Shown here in pieces: positions 53,329 to 63,171 of a stretch of DNA of 64,000 nt. Source of the stretch: Pseudomonas sp. 10S4 (GTDB taxonomy: Bacteria > Pseudomonadota > Gammaproteobacteria > Pseudomonadales > Pseudomonadaceae); assembly GCF_034344865.1 (NCBI RefSeq), contig NZ_CP133774.1, positions 4,092,001 to 4,156,000 on the forward strand, given 5' to 3'. Each line of letters opens with the position of its first letter. Position 1 is the stretch's first letter. The notes below the pieces were generated by a model. The model ran no database searches. It saw only the letters and a list, made by a program, of their open reading frames with translations, and was not told where the DNA came from. The position numbers were made by a program, and so were the translations under genes.

Positions 53329-54845
53329 ATGAAAACGCCCCATGTTTCACACCAACGGCCTGAGGATGAAAACCTTGGGATCGGCGCGAATATGGCTTAC
53401 GGCCTGCAACACGTTCTGACCATGTACGGCGGCATCGTTGCGGTGCCATTGATCATTGGCCAGGCCGCCGGGCTCTCGCCGGCGGACATCGGTTTGTTGA
53501 TTGCTGCATCATTGTTTGCGGGGGCTTGGCGACGTTGCTGCAGACCCTCGGGTTACCGTTTTTCGGTTGTCAGTTGCCGCTGGTTCAGGGCGTGTCGTTC
53601 TCCGGCGTCGCGACCATGGTGGCGATTGTCAGCAGTGGCGGGGAGGGTGGTTTTCAGTCGATTCTCGGGGCGGTCGTTGCCGCGTCGTTGATCGGTTTAC
53701 TGATCACGCCGGTGTTCTCGCGAATTACCAAGTTCTTCCCGCCGCTGGTCACCGGCATCGTCATCACCACCATCGGCCTGACGCTGATGCCGGTGGCCGC
53801 CCGCTGGGCCATGGGCGGCAACAGTCATGCGCCGGACTTCGGCAGCATGGCAAATATCGGTCTGGCGGCGGTGACACTGGTGCTGGTATTGCTGCTGAGT
53901 AAAATCGGTAGCGCGACCATCTCCCGATTGTCGATCCTGTTGGCCATGGTCATCGGCACCGTGATCGCCGTATTTCTCGGCATGGCTGACTTCTCGTCCG
54001 TCGCCCAAGGCCCGATGTTTGGCTTTCCGGCGCCGTTCCACTTCGGCATGCCGACCTTCCACTTTGCCGCGATCCTGTCGATGTGCATCGTGATCATGGT
54101 GACCCTGGTTGAAACCTCCGCCGACATCCTCGCCGTGGGCGAAATCATCGGCACCAAGGTTGACTCCAAACGTCTGGGCAATGGCCTGCGCGCCGACATG
54201 TTGTCGAGCATGATCGCGCCGATCTTCGGTTCCTTCACCCAGAGTGCGTTCGCCCAGAACGTTGGCCTGGTGGCGGTGACCGGCATCAAGAGCCGCTTCG
54301 TGGTGGCCACTGGCGGTGTGTTCCTGGTGATCCTCGGCCTGTTGCCGTTCATGGGCCGGGTCATCGCCGCCGTGCCGACCTCGGTACTCGGCGGCGCCGG
54401 TATCGTGTTGTTCGGCACCGTGGCCGCCAGCGGCATTCGTACGCTGTCCAAGGTCGACTACCGCAACAACGTCAACCTGATCATCGTCGCCACCTCAATC
54501 GGCTTCGGCATGATCCCCATCGCCGCACCGAACTTCTACGATCACTTCCCGAGCTGGTTTGCGACGATCTTCCATTCGGGCATCAGTTCGTCGGCGATCA
54601 TGGCCATTGTGCTGAACCTGACCTTCAACCACTTCACCACCGGCAACTCGGATCAGCAGTCGGTGTTCGCGGCCGGCACCGAACGTGTCCTGCGCTACCA
54701 GGATCTGGCGGCGTTGCGCGAGGGGGATTACTTCAGCGAAGGCAAGCTGCATGACTGCGACGGCAAGGAGATTCCGGTGGTGGAAGCCGCCCATGAGTCG
54801 AGCGAGCATCGAGCGGTTCATGCAAAAAGCAGTGAACATGTCTGA
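53329..54845 (+). CDS. NCS2 nucleobase:cation symporter (uracil-xanthine permease family), frameshifted
   Basis: Start ATG 53329 (KTPHVSHQRPEDENLGIGANMAYGLQHVLTMYGGIVAVPLIIGQAAGLSPADIGLLIAASLF). About 12-14 membrane helices. NCS2 signature: TLVETSADILAVGEIIGTKVDSKRLGNGLRADMLSSMIAPIFGSFTQSAFAQNVGLVAVTGIKSRFVVATGG. This is the PbuX/XanP/UacT branch, importing xanthine, urate or related bases. The frame breaks at about 53519-53524 in a G run: GGGGG should be GGGGGG to read AGGLATLLQTLGLPFFGCQ. Restored length 505 aa is normal. Confidence 0.88.
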
Positions 54846-54986
54846 CAGCCACTGGCTGTAACCGGAAGGAGCAGAGCGGATCGAATCCTCTCTGCCCTTT
54901 TTGCATGGCGCCGCCGCGATTGCCGGAACTTCACTACGCTAATGCTTCGGGAGTGCATTGTTTTCTCAACCTGAGCGAATGAACCC

Positions 54987-55568
54987 ATGAACCGAATATG
55001 GCTGAGCCTGATCCTCGGCGTGGCGTTGGTCCTGATGATTCCGGCCGTCATGGGGATTATGAACTGGTCGTTAAGCGATGCGACGGCGGTGATTTTAGTA
55101 CTCGCGGTGCCAGCCACGGTGATGGCGTTGTGGGTGCCGGGGAAGGGCAAGGCGCAGTGCAAAGTGTTGGAAGTCTGGATGTCCGCTGATGCTGAGCAGC
55201 TTGGAGTGACCAATGCGTTGTGGTCATTTTCCGTCAATGCCCGGGTCACCAATACCGGGGAGAGGGATGAGCTGTTGGAGGATGTGCTGCTTGAAGTGAG
55301 CAAAGGTCGAGAGCTACTTCATACCGCCAAGGCTATTTTCGGTGCCGGGCCGGTCGGCTTGCGGGAAGGAACGATACTGCCTTATGCGATGGCGCCGGGC
55401 GTGAGCATCGAAACGCGTGGGGTGTGTCACCTGAGCATGAAGCCAGTGGAGATGGACCGTTTGGCGGCCGACCTGCAACCGCCCTGGACGGTGACCTGCA
55501 CGTTTGTTTTTTCTCGCAGCCGTAAGAAGCTTGTCCGGTTAACCGTCGACAATCCGCACTGGCCCTGA
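54987..55568 (+). CDS. Hypothetical membrane protein with two N-terminal helices
   Basis: 193 aa. Two membrane helices at the start (WLSLILGVALVLMIPAVMGIM; ATAVILVLAVPATVMALWV) and a soluble domain of about 130 residues with beta-rich pattern (CKVLEVWMSADAEQLGVTNALWSFSVNARVTNTGERDELLEDVLLEVSKG). The VxNTGxRDE segment recalls domains that measure or bind at the membrane surface, but I do not recognise a family. Isolated gene followed by a terminator. Confidence 0.6.
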   Translation: MNRIWLSLILGVALVLMIPAVMGIMNWSLSDATAVILVLAVPATVMALWVPGKGKAQCKVLEVWMSADAEQLGVTNALWSFSVNARVTNTGERDELLEDVLLEVSKGRELLHTAKAIFGAGPVGLREGTILPYAMAPGVSIETRGVCHLSMKPVEMDRLAADLQPPWTVTCTFVFSRSRKKLVRLTVDNPHWP

Positions 55569-55580
55569 AACGTCGCCCAC

Positions 55581-55616
55581 AAAAAAGCCCCTGGACCTTT
55601 CGATCCAGGGGCTTTT
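55581..55616. terminator. Terminator between hypothetical gene and tRNA-Lys
   Basis: AAAAGCCCCTGGA and TCCAGGGGCTTTT form a strong hairpin with A and T runs on both sides. It can serve the gene on the left and the tRNA on the right. Confidence 0.9.
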
Positions 55617-55629
55617 CGGTACTTCTGTC

Positions 55630-55707
55630 TGGCTCCACGACCTGGACTCGAACCAGGCGACCCAAGTGATTAAAAGTCCTTTGCTCTACCAACTGAGCTA
55701 TCGCGGA
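55630..55707 (-). tRNA. tRNA-Lys (UUU anticodon), atypical
   Basis: Minus strand: acceptor TCCGCGA pairs with TCGTGGA (one G-U), D arm GCTC-AGTTGGTA-GAGC, anticodon loop CTTTTAA (TTT), T arm CCTGG-TTCGAGT-CCAGG, encoded CCA. Length 78 nt versus 76 for normal tRNA-Lys: the anticodon 3' strand TCACTT has an extra A relative to 5' AAGGA, and the variable region is one base longer. The acceptor stem also differs from the standard GGGTCGT. It looks like a divergent lysine isoacceptor or a tRNA with an insertion. Confidence 0.85.
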
Positions 55708-55940
55708 ATGGCGTGTATGTTACTGATTCAAAAAGAGAAGTCAAGCGCCCATTGGTAACTTGACCGATTCAATGGCACGAACGGTGGTTTATCGGCCATT
55801 GGCGGTTACCAGAACCGTAGCAGAGGTCTACCATAGCCGCCCGGAAGTGTTTACACGCGCTGCCGGCCATTCGCCGAAAAGGTAAGCGCCATGAACCATC
55901 CCGCATTCTTCACAGCACCTCGACTTAATGAGGTGTTCGC

Positions 55941-56171
55941 ATGAGCATCGCTCAGATCAGCCTGCCCAAAGGGGTTGGCCCGCACGCCGAGAAACTGTTC
56001 GACGCCATCACTCAGGCCAGCACCGCCGACGAATTGAACCGCGCCGGTGGCAAGGCTGAAGGGTTCGTCCTTGGCCTGGAAAGCACCAAGGCCATCAAAA
56101 GCCAGGTCGCTGAGTCGCTTTACGTGGCCTATGACGACGCCGCCAGCCAGCGCGCGACCGAACTGGCCTAA
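55941..56171 (+). CDS. Small conserved hypothetical protein
   Basis: 76 aa (SIAQISLPKGVGPHAEKLFDAITQASTADELNRAGGKAEGFVLGLESTKAIKSQVAESLYVAYDDAASQRATELA). Helical, cytosolic, Ala-rich. Its 3' end overlaps by four bases the end of the convergent gene at 56168. No family recognised; the codon pattern looks genuine. Confidence 0.55.
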   Translation: MSIAQISLPKGVGPHAEKLFDAITQASTADELNRAGGKAEGFVLGLESTKAIKSQVAESLYVAYDDAASQRATELA

Positions 56172-56371
56172 CCGCCGAAGGTGAAGGTGCCGAGCATCAG
56201 CTTGGCATACAGCATCGTTGCGCCCAATTGCACCAGCCATAAGGCCAGGCCGCCGAGAAACACACCGGCAGCCACTTGCAGCACCAGGCTGTTACCGCGT
56301 TTGGCCGGGGTGGTGCGGGGCACGAAGTGGTCCAGTTCGTCCCGGTCAGCGCGTAGGTCATCGTTTTTCAT
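56168..56371 (-). CDS. Small membrane protein
   Basis: 67 aa from ATG 56371 (KNDDLRADRDELDHFVPRTTPAKRGNSLVLQVAAGVFLGGLALWLVQLGATMLYAKLMLGTFTFGG). Acidic N-terminal tail of about 25 residues and then two hydrophobic stretches in a hairpin. Probably an inner-membrane protein of unknown function. Tail-to-tail overlap with the 76-aa gene. Confidence 0.6.
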   Translation of the reverse strand: MKNDDLRADRDELDHFVPRTTPAKRGNSLVLQVAAGVFLGGLALWLVQLGATMLYAKLMLGTFTFGG

Positions 56372-56407
56372 GTGGGTTCTCGTAGAATTCCAGGGTGTAC
56401 ACAAAAC

Positions 56408-56573
56408 CTGTGGGAGCGGGTTTGTGTGGCGAGGGGCTTGCCCCCGTTCGGCTGCGAAGCAGTCGTAAACCATGGCATGCGGAGTACCTGATACTCCACT
56501 GTTGCAGGTTTTGGGGCCGCTTCGCGACCCAACGGGGGCAAGCCCCCTCACCACACAAGCTCGCTCCCACATT
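56408..56573. repeat. Long composite inverted repeat of two repeat families
   Basis: CTGTGGGAGCGGGTTTGTGTGG with GCGAGGGGCTTGCCCCCGTT and GGCTGCGAAGC is mirrored by GCTTCGCGACC, AACGGGGGCAAGCCCCCTC and CACACAAGCTCGCTCCCACA. The two arms bracket about 40 bp of unique sequence. Confidence 0.82.
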
Positions 56574-56631
56574 TGATCTGTGTGCAGTTTAGAGCGCTCG
56601 GTCGCCGGGTTGAGAATTTTCTGACACAAAT

Positions 56632-56665
56632 AAAAAACGGGAAGCCCAAGGGCTTCCCGTTTTTC
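56632..56665. terminator. Terminator of the aromatic aminotransferase gene
   Basis: AAAAAACGGGAAGCCC and GGGCTTCCCGTTTTT form a hairpin that on the minus strand lies just after the tyrB-type gene. Confidence 0.88.
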
Positions 56666-56679
56666 GTACCGCGTGAGAC

Positions 56680-57876
56680 TCAGATCACCGCAACGATGGA
56701 CTTCGTCACCACGTCGATATTGTTCTGGTTCAGCGCGGCCACGCAGATGCGGCCGGTGTCCAGAGCGTAGATGCCGAACTCGTTGCGCAGGCGGGTGACT
56801 TGCTCAACCGTCAGGCCGGAGTAGGAAAACATGCCGCGTTGACGACCGACAAAGCTGAAATCGCGCTGCGGAGCTTGCTTCGCCAGTTGCTCAACCATCT
56901 GGATGCGCATGCCGCGAATCCGCAGGCGCATTTCGGCCAGTTCCTCTTCCCACTGCGCGCGCAGTTCCGGGCTGTTCAGCACAGCGGCGACGATGCTTGC
57001 ACCGTGGGTCGGCGGGTTGGAGTAGTTGGTGCGGATCACGCGTTTGACTTGCGACAGCACGCGCGCGCTTTCTTCTTTCGATTCGCTGACGATCGACAGG
57101 GCGCCAACGCGCTCGCCGTACAGCGAGAACGATTTGGAGAACGAGCTGGACACGAAGAAGGTCAGGCCCGACTCAGCGAACAGGCGCACAGCGGCGGCGT
57201 CTTCGTGGATGCCATCGCCAAAGCCCTGGTAGGCCATGTCGAGGAACGGCACGTGACCTTTGGCTTTCACCACGTCCAGAACGTTGTTCCAGTCGGCGGG
57301 GCTCAGGTCAACGCCGGTCGGGTTGTGGCAGCAAGCGTGCAACACAATGATCGAGCCGGACGGCAGGGCGTTCAGGTCTGCGAGCAGGCCGGTACGGTTA
57401 ACGTCATGGGTCGCGGCGTCGTAGTAGCGGTAGTTCTGCACCGGGAAACCGGCGGTTTCGAACAGCGCGCGGTGGTTTTCCCAGCTCGGGTCGCTGATTG
57501 CCACAACGGCGTTCGGCAGCAGTTGTTTGAGGAAGTCGGCACCGATTTTCAGTGCGCCCGTGCCGCCAACGGCTTGGGTGGTGATGACACGGCCGGCAGC
57601 GATCAGTGGCGAGTCATTGCCAAACAGCAGTTTCTGCACAGCCTGGTCGTAGGCCGCGATGCCGTCGATTGGCAAGTAGCCACGGGAAGCGTGTTGAGCG
57701 GCGCGAATCGTCTCGGCTTCGACAACGGCGCGCAGGAGTGGAATTCGCCCCTCCTCGTTGCAATAAACACCGACCCCCAAGTTGACCTTGTCGGTTCGGG
57801 AATCGGCGTTGAATGCTTCGTTGAGGCCCAGGATTGGATCGCGTGGTGCCATTTCGACAGCGGAGAACAGGCTCAT
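56680..57876 (-). CDS. tyrB: Aromatic-amino-acid / aspartate aminotransferase, class I
   Basis: 398 aa, PLP enzyme of the TyrB/PhhC/AspC family. N-terminus SLFSAVEMAPRDPILGLNEAFNADSRTDKVNLGVGVYCNEEGRIPLLRAV; VVAISDPSWENHRALFETAGF; LHACCHNPTGVDLSPADW (Asn-Pro); FLDMAYQGFGDG (Asp, Tyr); Schiff-base Lys in VSSSFSKSFSLYGERVGAL; C-terminal GRICVAALNQNNIDVVTKSIVAVI with substrate Arg. Transaminates aromatic amino acids or aspartate with 2-oxoglutarate. It is divergent from uvrB as PA3139 is from PA3138. Confidence 0.92.
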   Translation of the reverse strand: MSLFSAVEMAPRDPILGLNEAFNADSRTDKVNLGVGVYCNEEGRIPLLRAVVEAETIRAAQHASRGYLPIDGIAAYDQAVQKLLFGNDSPLIAAGRVITTQAVGGTGALKIGADFLKQLLPNAVVAISDPSWENHRALFETAGFPVQNYRYYDAATHDVNRTGLLADLNALPSGSIIVLHACCHNPTGVDLSPADWNNVLDVVKAKGHVPFLDMAYQGFGDGIHEDAAAVRLFAESGLTFFVSSSFSKSFSLYGERVGALSIVSESKEESARVLSQVKRVIRTNYSNPPTHGASIVAAVLNSPELRAQWEEELAEMRLRIRGMRIQMVEQLAKQAPQRDFSFVGRQRGMFSYSGLTVEQVTRLRNEFGIYALDTGRICVAALNQNNIDVVTKSIVAVI

Positions 57877-58228
57877 TTTTGCGGCGGCTCTGAATGGAGT
57901 GTGGAGGGACGTGTCGCGCTCCAGCCGAATGCACTAGAGCGGTGCACAAACGGGGAGCTAGTATAGAGGCCATCTGCGATTGCTGGCGACAGACGATTCG
58001 GCTTTTTGGTTAAGTTTTTTCGATTATTTTTCGACCGTTAGTCGAATGGCATCGTCAAAGACTTCGAGGGATGTAGGACGTTTGCCTTGAAAGCGAGGGC
58101 AATCGGCTCCACATTGAGCACAATCCAGTTTTTTCCTCGGGCGACGTGAGTCGTTTGCGGCCTTTCTCGCTCCTGTCGGTTTGACCGGGCTGGCGCGAAA
58201 CCCTGCTCCGAGAACCCAGAGGTACTTC
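57877..58228. other. Divergent intergenic region tyrB / uvrB
   Basis: About 350 bases containing both promoters. I looked for a LexA box before uvrB and found none with good symmetry. A 75-codon minus-strand frame with a CxxCxxxC cluster is probably chance, since it begins within uvrB and has no ribosome site. Confidence 0.35.
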
Positions 58229-60243
58229 ATGTCTGAATTCCAGCTAGTCACCCGCTTCGAGCCTGCCGGCGATCAGCCGGAAGCCATCCGCCTGATGGTC
58301 GAGGGCATCGAGGCCGGGCTGGCGCACCAGACGTTGCTCGGTGTGACCGGCTCGGGCAAGACCTTCAGCATCGCCAACGTGATCGCCCAGGTGCAGCGGC
58401 CGACCCTGGTGCTGGCGCCGAACAAAACCCTGGCCGCACAGTTGTACGGCGAGTTCAAGGCGTTCTTCCCGAACAACGCCATCGAGTACTTCGTGTCGTA
58501 CTACGACTACTACCAGCCGGAGGCGTACGTCCCGCAGACGGACACCTTCATCGAGAAGGACTCCTCGATCAACGCCACATCGAGCAAATGCGGCTCTCGG
58601 CGACCAAAGCGCTGTTGGAGCGCAAGGACGCGATCATCGTCACCACGGTGTCGTGCATCTACGGTCTGGGCAGCCCGGAAACCTATCTGAAAATGGTGTT
58701 GCACGTGGATCGTGGCGATAAGCTCGATCAGCGTGCGTTGCTGCGTCGTCTGGCGGACCTGCAATACACCCGCAATGACATGGATTTCGCCCGGGCGACC
58801 TTCCGGGTGCGCGGTGATGTGATCGACATCCACCCGGCGGAATCCGACTTTGAAGCGATCCGCATTGAGTTGTTCGACGATGAAGTCGAAAAGATTTCCG
58901 CCTTCGACCCGTTGACCGGCGAAGTCACCCGCCAGTTGCCGCGTTTCACCTTCTACCCGAAAAGCCACTACGTGACGCCGCGGGAAACCCTGCTCGGTGC
59001 CATCGAAGGGATCAAGGTCGAGCTTCAAGAGCGTCTGGACTACCTGCGCAGCAACAACAAATTGGTGGAGGCTCAGCGCCTCGAGCAGCGCACCCGTTTT
59101 GACCTGGAGATGATTCTCGAGCTGGGTTACTGCAACGGCATCGAAAACTACTCGCGCTACCTGTCGGGCCGTGCCTCCGGTGAGGCGCCGCCGACCTTGT
59201 TCGACTACCTGCCGGCCGACGCGTTGTTGGTGATCGACGAGTCCCACGTCAGCGTGCCGCAGGTCGGCGCCATGTATAAGGGCGACCGTTCGCGTAAAGA
59301 GACGCTGGTGGAATATGGTTTCCGCCTGCCGTCAGCGCTGGATAACCGGCCGATGCGTTTCGATGAATTCGAAAACATCAGCCCGCAGACTATTTTCGTC
59401 TCGGCGACGCCGGGCAACTACGAGGCCGAACATGCCGGTCGCGTGGTCGAGCAACTGGTGCGCCCGACGGGTCTGGTGGACCCGCAAATCGAAATCCGTC
59501 CGGCGCTGACCCAGGTCGACGATTTGCTCTCGGAAATCGGCAAACGCGTGGCTCTGGAAGAGCGGGTGCTGGTCACCACGCTGACCAAGCGCATGTCCGA
59601 AGACTTGACCGATTACCTGGCCGACCATGGCGTGCGAGTGCGCTACCTGCACTCGGACATCGACACCGTCGAGCGGGTCGAAATCATCCGCGACTTGCGC
59701 CTTGGCACCTTCGACGTGCTGGTCGGGATCAACTTGCTGCGTGAAGGCCTGGACATGCCGGAAGTGTCGCTGGTGGCGATTCTCGATGCCGACAAGGAAG
59801 GCTTCCTGCGTTCCGAGCGCTCGCTGATCCAGACCATTGGCCGGGCGGCGCGCAACCTCAATGGTCGGGCGATTCTGTACGCCGACCGGATTACCGGTTC
59901 GATGGAACGGGCAATCGGCGAGACCGAGCGCCGACGCGACAAGCAAATTGCCTTCAACCTCGCCAACGGCATCACGCCCAAAGGCGTGTTCAAGGACGTC
60001 GCCGACATCATGGAAGGCGCCGTCGTACCAGGCTCGCGCAGCAAGAAGCGCAAAGGCATGGCCAAGGCTGCCGAGGAAAGCGCCAAGTACGAAGCGGAAT
60101 TGCGTTCGCCGGGCGAGATCGCCAAGCGCATCAAGGCGCTGGAAGAGAAGATGTACCAGCTCGCCCGCGATCTGGAATTCGAAGCGGCGGCGCAGATGCG
60201 CGACGAGATTGGCAAGCTGCGGGATCGGTTGATCGCCGTCTGA
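58229..60243 (+). CDS. uvrB: UvrABC excinuclease subunit B, frameshifted
   Basis: Start ATG 58229 ([51 protein letters not shown], Walker A included). Damage-verification helicase of nucleotide excision repair. Beta-hairpin [29 protein letters not shown], then the frame breaks at about 58577-58579: AACGCCACATC should be AACGCCCACATC ([18 protein letters not shown]). The rest is intact: [68 protein letters not shown], and C-terminal UVR motif. Restored length 671 aa is standard. Error or genuine repair mutant cannot be told from one sequence. Confidence 0.92.
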
Positions 60244-60258
60244 TATTTGCGACGTTAG

Positions 60259-60338
60259 TTATGGCCTCTTCGCGGGCAAGCCTCGCTCCTACAGGATCAC
60301 ATTGAACCCTGTAGGAGCGAGGCTTGCCCGCGAAGGCG
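60259..60338. repeat. REP pair with CCTACAG ends
   Basis: GGCCTCTTCGCGGGCAAGCC continuing TCGCTCCTACAGG and its converse CCTGTAGGAGCGAGGCTTGC plus CCGCGAAGGC. It lies between convergent uvrB and emrB. Confidence 0.87.
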
Positions 60339-60363
60339 TTCGAAAGAACACCTCAACAATATG

Positions 60364-61914
60364 CTAGTGCGCCTCACCAGCCTTCAACCCCGCCGGCAAC
60401 GCCTTGGTCAGCAACACCGCAAGCATGCTGATCCCCAGCGCAATCCCGACAAAGTGAAACGCATCGTTGTAGGCCATGATCGACGCTTGCTGGTGCACGA
60501 TTTCGCTCATCTTGCCCAGCGCCGCCGTGTCGCTGCCAAACCGGTCTGCCATCGATGCCATACGCTCGGCGACCTGCGGGTTGCTCGGCACAATCGACTC
60601 GCGCAAATAATCAAAGTAGGTCTTGGTCCGCGCATCCAGCAAGGTCGCGAGGAGGGCGATGCCAATCGCGCCGCCGAGGTTACGCAGGATGTTGAACAGG
60701 CTCGACGCCGACCCCGCGTCCTGGGGCAGGATGTACGCCGTGGCGATCAACGAGATGGTCACCATGATCAGCGGCTGGCCCAGTGCGCGGATGATCTGGA
60801 TCTGATTGAACTGCGGCCCGGCAAAGTCCGGGTTCAGCACGCCTGATGAAAAACTCGCCAGCCCGAACAGCCCGAAACCGAGCGTGCACAGCCACTTCGG
60901 CGAGATGAACTTCATCAGCTTCGGTACCAGCGGAATCAGGAACAACTGCGGCACGCCCATCCACATGATCACTTCGCCGATCTGCAGGGCGTTGTAGTTC
61001 TGGATCTGCGCCAGGTACAGCGGCAATAGATAAATCGAGCCGTACAACCCGACCCCCATTCCCAGGCTGGAAATACTCGATAAACCAAAGTTGCGATTGC
61101 CCAGGATGCGCAGGTTGATCAGCGGGTTGGGCTTGGAAAATTGCACGATGACAAAGGTGATCAGGCTGAACAGCGCGATGCTGCCCAGAGTCACGATCAG
61201 GCTCGATTCCAGCCAGTCCTTGCGGTGGCCTTCCTCCAGAAATACCTGCAAACAGCCCAGCCCGACGCCGAGGGTGAGGATGCCCATATAGTCGGTGCTT
61301 TTAAGCAGTTCCCAGTGGGATTCCTTCTTCTCCAGGCCATACATCAGGCCGGCGATCATGATCAGGCCTGGTGGGATGTTGATGTAGAAGATGTACTGCC
61401 AGCCCCAGTTTTCCGTCAGCCAGCCACCGATAGTCGGGCCGATGGAGGGCGCAAAAGTGGCGGTCATGGCAAACATCGCCATGCCTTTGGCGCGGTGGTG
61501 TTCCGGGAGTTTGATCAGCGTCAGGGTGAACGCCAGCGGGATCAGCGCGCCGCCGGTGAAGCCCTGCAAGGCGCGGAACACGATCATGCTCTCCAGGCTC
61601 CAGGCCATCGAGCAAAGCAAGGAAGCGCCGAGAAATCCGAGCGACACCCACACCGCCAACCGTCGCGCCGAGAGCAACTGCACCAGCCATGCGGTCAGCG
61701 GGATCATGATGATTTCCGCCACCAGGTAGGAGGTGGAAATCCACGAGCCTTCCTCCAGGGTCGCCGACAGCGCGCCTTGAATGTCCTTGAGCGATGAGTT
61801 GGTGATCTGGATGTCGAGCACGGCCATGAAGGCGCCGAGCATCACGCTCATCACCGCAATCCAGTCCCGCCGGGTCGGCTCGCCGGCCGGGCGGAGCAGT
61901 TGATCACCGGCCAT
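60364..61914 (-). CDS. emrB: DHA2-family MFS multidrug transporter, EmrB type
   Basis: 516 aa with 14 membrane helices. DHA2 signatures: MLGAFMAVLDIQITNSSLKDIQGALSATLEEGSWISTSYLVAEIIMIPLTAWL and motif C RALQGFTGGALIPLAFTL / PSIGPTIGGWLTENWGWQYIFYINIPPGLIMIAGL. Proton-driven export of hydrophobic drugs or weak acids through a tripartite complex. Its start overlaps the end of the emrA-type adaptor upstream. No outer-membrane partner gene adjoins. Order uvrB-emrB-emrA-gltX matches PA3138-PA3134. Confidence 0.92.
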   Translation of the reverse strand: MAGDQLLRPAGEPTRRDWIAVMSVMLGAFMAVLDIQITNSSLKDIQGALSATLEEGSWISTSYLVAEIIMIPLTAWLVQLLSARRLAVWVSLGFLGASLLCSMAWSLESMIVFRALQGFTGGALIPLAFTLTLIKLPEHHRAKGMAMFAMTATFAPSIGPTIGGWLTENWGWQYIFYINIPPGLIMIAGLMYGLEKKESHWELLKSTDYMGILTLGVGLGCLQVFLEEGHRKDWLESSLIVTLGSIALFSLITFVIVQFSKPNPLINLRILGNRNFGLSSISSLGMGVGLYGSIYLLPLYLAQIQNYNALQIGEVIMWMGVPQLFLIPLVPKLMKFISPKWLCTLGFGLFGLASFSSGVLNPDFAGPQFNQIQIIRALGQPLIMVTISLIATAYILPQDAGSASSLFNILRNLGGAIGIALLATLLDARTKTYFDYLRESIVPSNPQVAERMASMADRFGSDTAALGKMSEIVHQQASIMAYNDAFHFVGIALGISMLAVLLTKALPAGLKAGEAH

Positions 61915-62952
61915 CGTCAGGGGCGTCTTTGATGTTCACTTTGACGGTGACCGACATGCCCGGGCGGATCTTGCCGTGCAGCGGGTTGTCCGCGGCGAAG
62001 GTCAGTTTGACCGGAATTCGTTGTACGACTTTGGTGAAGTTGCCCGTGGCATTGTCCGGCGGCAACAGGCTGAACTGTGCGCCAGAAGCGGCGAACAGGC
62101 TGTCGACCCGCGCCTGGATCGGCGTATCGCCGTAGGCATCGAAGGTCAGTTCGGCTTTTTGGCCGGGCTGCATATGGCCGATCTGGGTTTCCTTGAAGTT
62201 GGCCTGAATCCAGATGTCCTGATCCGGGACGATCGACAGCAAATAAGCGCCAGCCTGCACATATTGGCCATTGCGTGCGGCGCGCTGGCCGATCAAGCCG
62301 CTGATCGGTGCGTGGATTTCGCTGCGGGTCAGGTTCAGTTGCGATTGGGCCAGGTCGGCTTTGGCGTTGGCGATCATCGCATCGAGGCGTTTGATCTCGG
62401 CGCTCAGGGCGTTGACCTGCTGGCGCTGACTTTGCGCGTCGGCCTGGGCCTTGGTCACTTGCGAGCGGGCGATGTGGTTGTCGGCGGAGAGGGTGGTCAC
62501 CCGTTCTTCCGAAACATAGCCGGGTTTGCGCAGGGTCTGGGCGCGGGACAGGTCGATTTGCGAGCGACCAAGGCTGGCCTGGCTGGAAGCGACTTGCGCA
62601 TCGCTGGCGGCAATCAGACTGGCTTGCTGGGTCAGTTTGCTCTGGGCTTGCACGCGCTCGGCTTCGCGCATGGCGAGGGCGGCGTGGCGCGGTCGACGGC
62701 GAGGTGGAAGTCATCGCCTTCGAGTTTGACCAGCAACTGGCCCTTTTCGACGTGCTGGTTGTCCTGCACTAATACTTCATCGATGCGTGCGCCCAACTGA
62801 CTGGAGACACGGGTGATCTCGCCCTGGACATAGGCATTGTCGGTGCTTTCATAAAAGCGTCCCTTGAGAAACCAATGCGCAAAGAAGCCACCAGCAATCA
62901 GCAGGACAATCAACAGAAAAATAAACAGGCGACGCTTGAGTTGGGCAGGCAT
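61904..62952 (-). CDS. emrA: EmrA-type HlyD-family adaptor, frameshifted
   Basis: Start ATG 62952 (PAQLKRRLFIFLLIVLLIAGGFFAHWFLKGRFYESTDNAYVQGEITRVSSQLGARIDEVLVQDNQHVEKGQLLVKLEGDDF), with one membrane anchor and the first lipoyl half. The frame breaks at about 62688-62692: one missing G in ATGCGCGAAGC-proximal GCCACG(G)CCGCC. The continuation MREAERVQAQSKLTQQASLI, helical hairpin, second lipoyl half (IHAPISGLIGQRAARNGQYVQAGAYLLSIVPDQDIWIQANFKETQI) and C-terminal barrel are intact. Restored length 349 aa fits. Periplasmic partner of the EmrB pump. Confidence 0.88.
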
Positions 62953-63171
62953 GGGGCAAACTGTAGTCGAGAAGTGTAAGGAAAGTTATCAGCAGGCGAA
63001 TCTGGCATACAGCCGATAAACGGTAAATGCCATTGGCTGATATTCGGCCATTCACCGCGGCATACGGGCGTTGTAGACGCAACCTTGGCTTAAATGCCCT
63101 GCTGACTGGAGCCGGGCGGGTATCGCCTGTTACCATTCGCCCTTTGTTTGATCTTCATTTCGAGACTTGCC

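Noticed and set aside
58024..58251. A 75-codon frame with a CxxCxxxC cluster before uvrB
   Set aside because: It begins inside uvrB on the other strand, has no ribosome site, and fills a promoter region.
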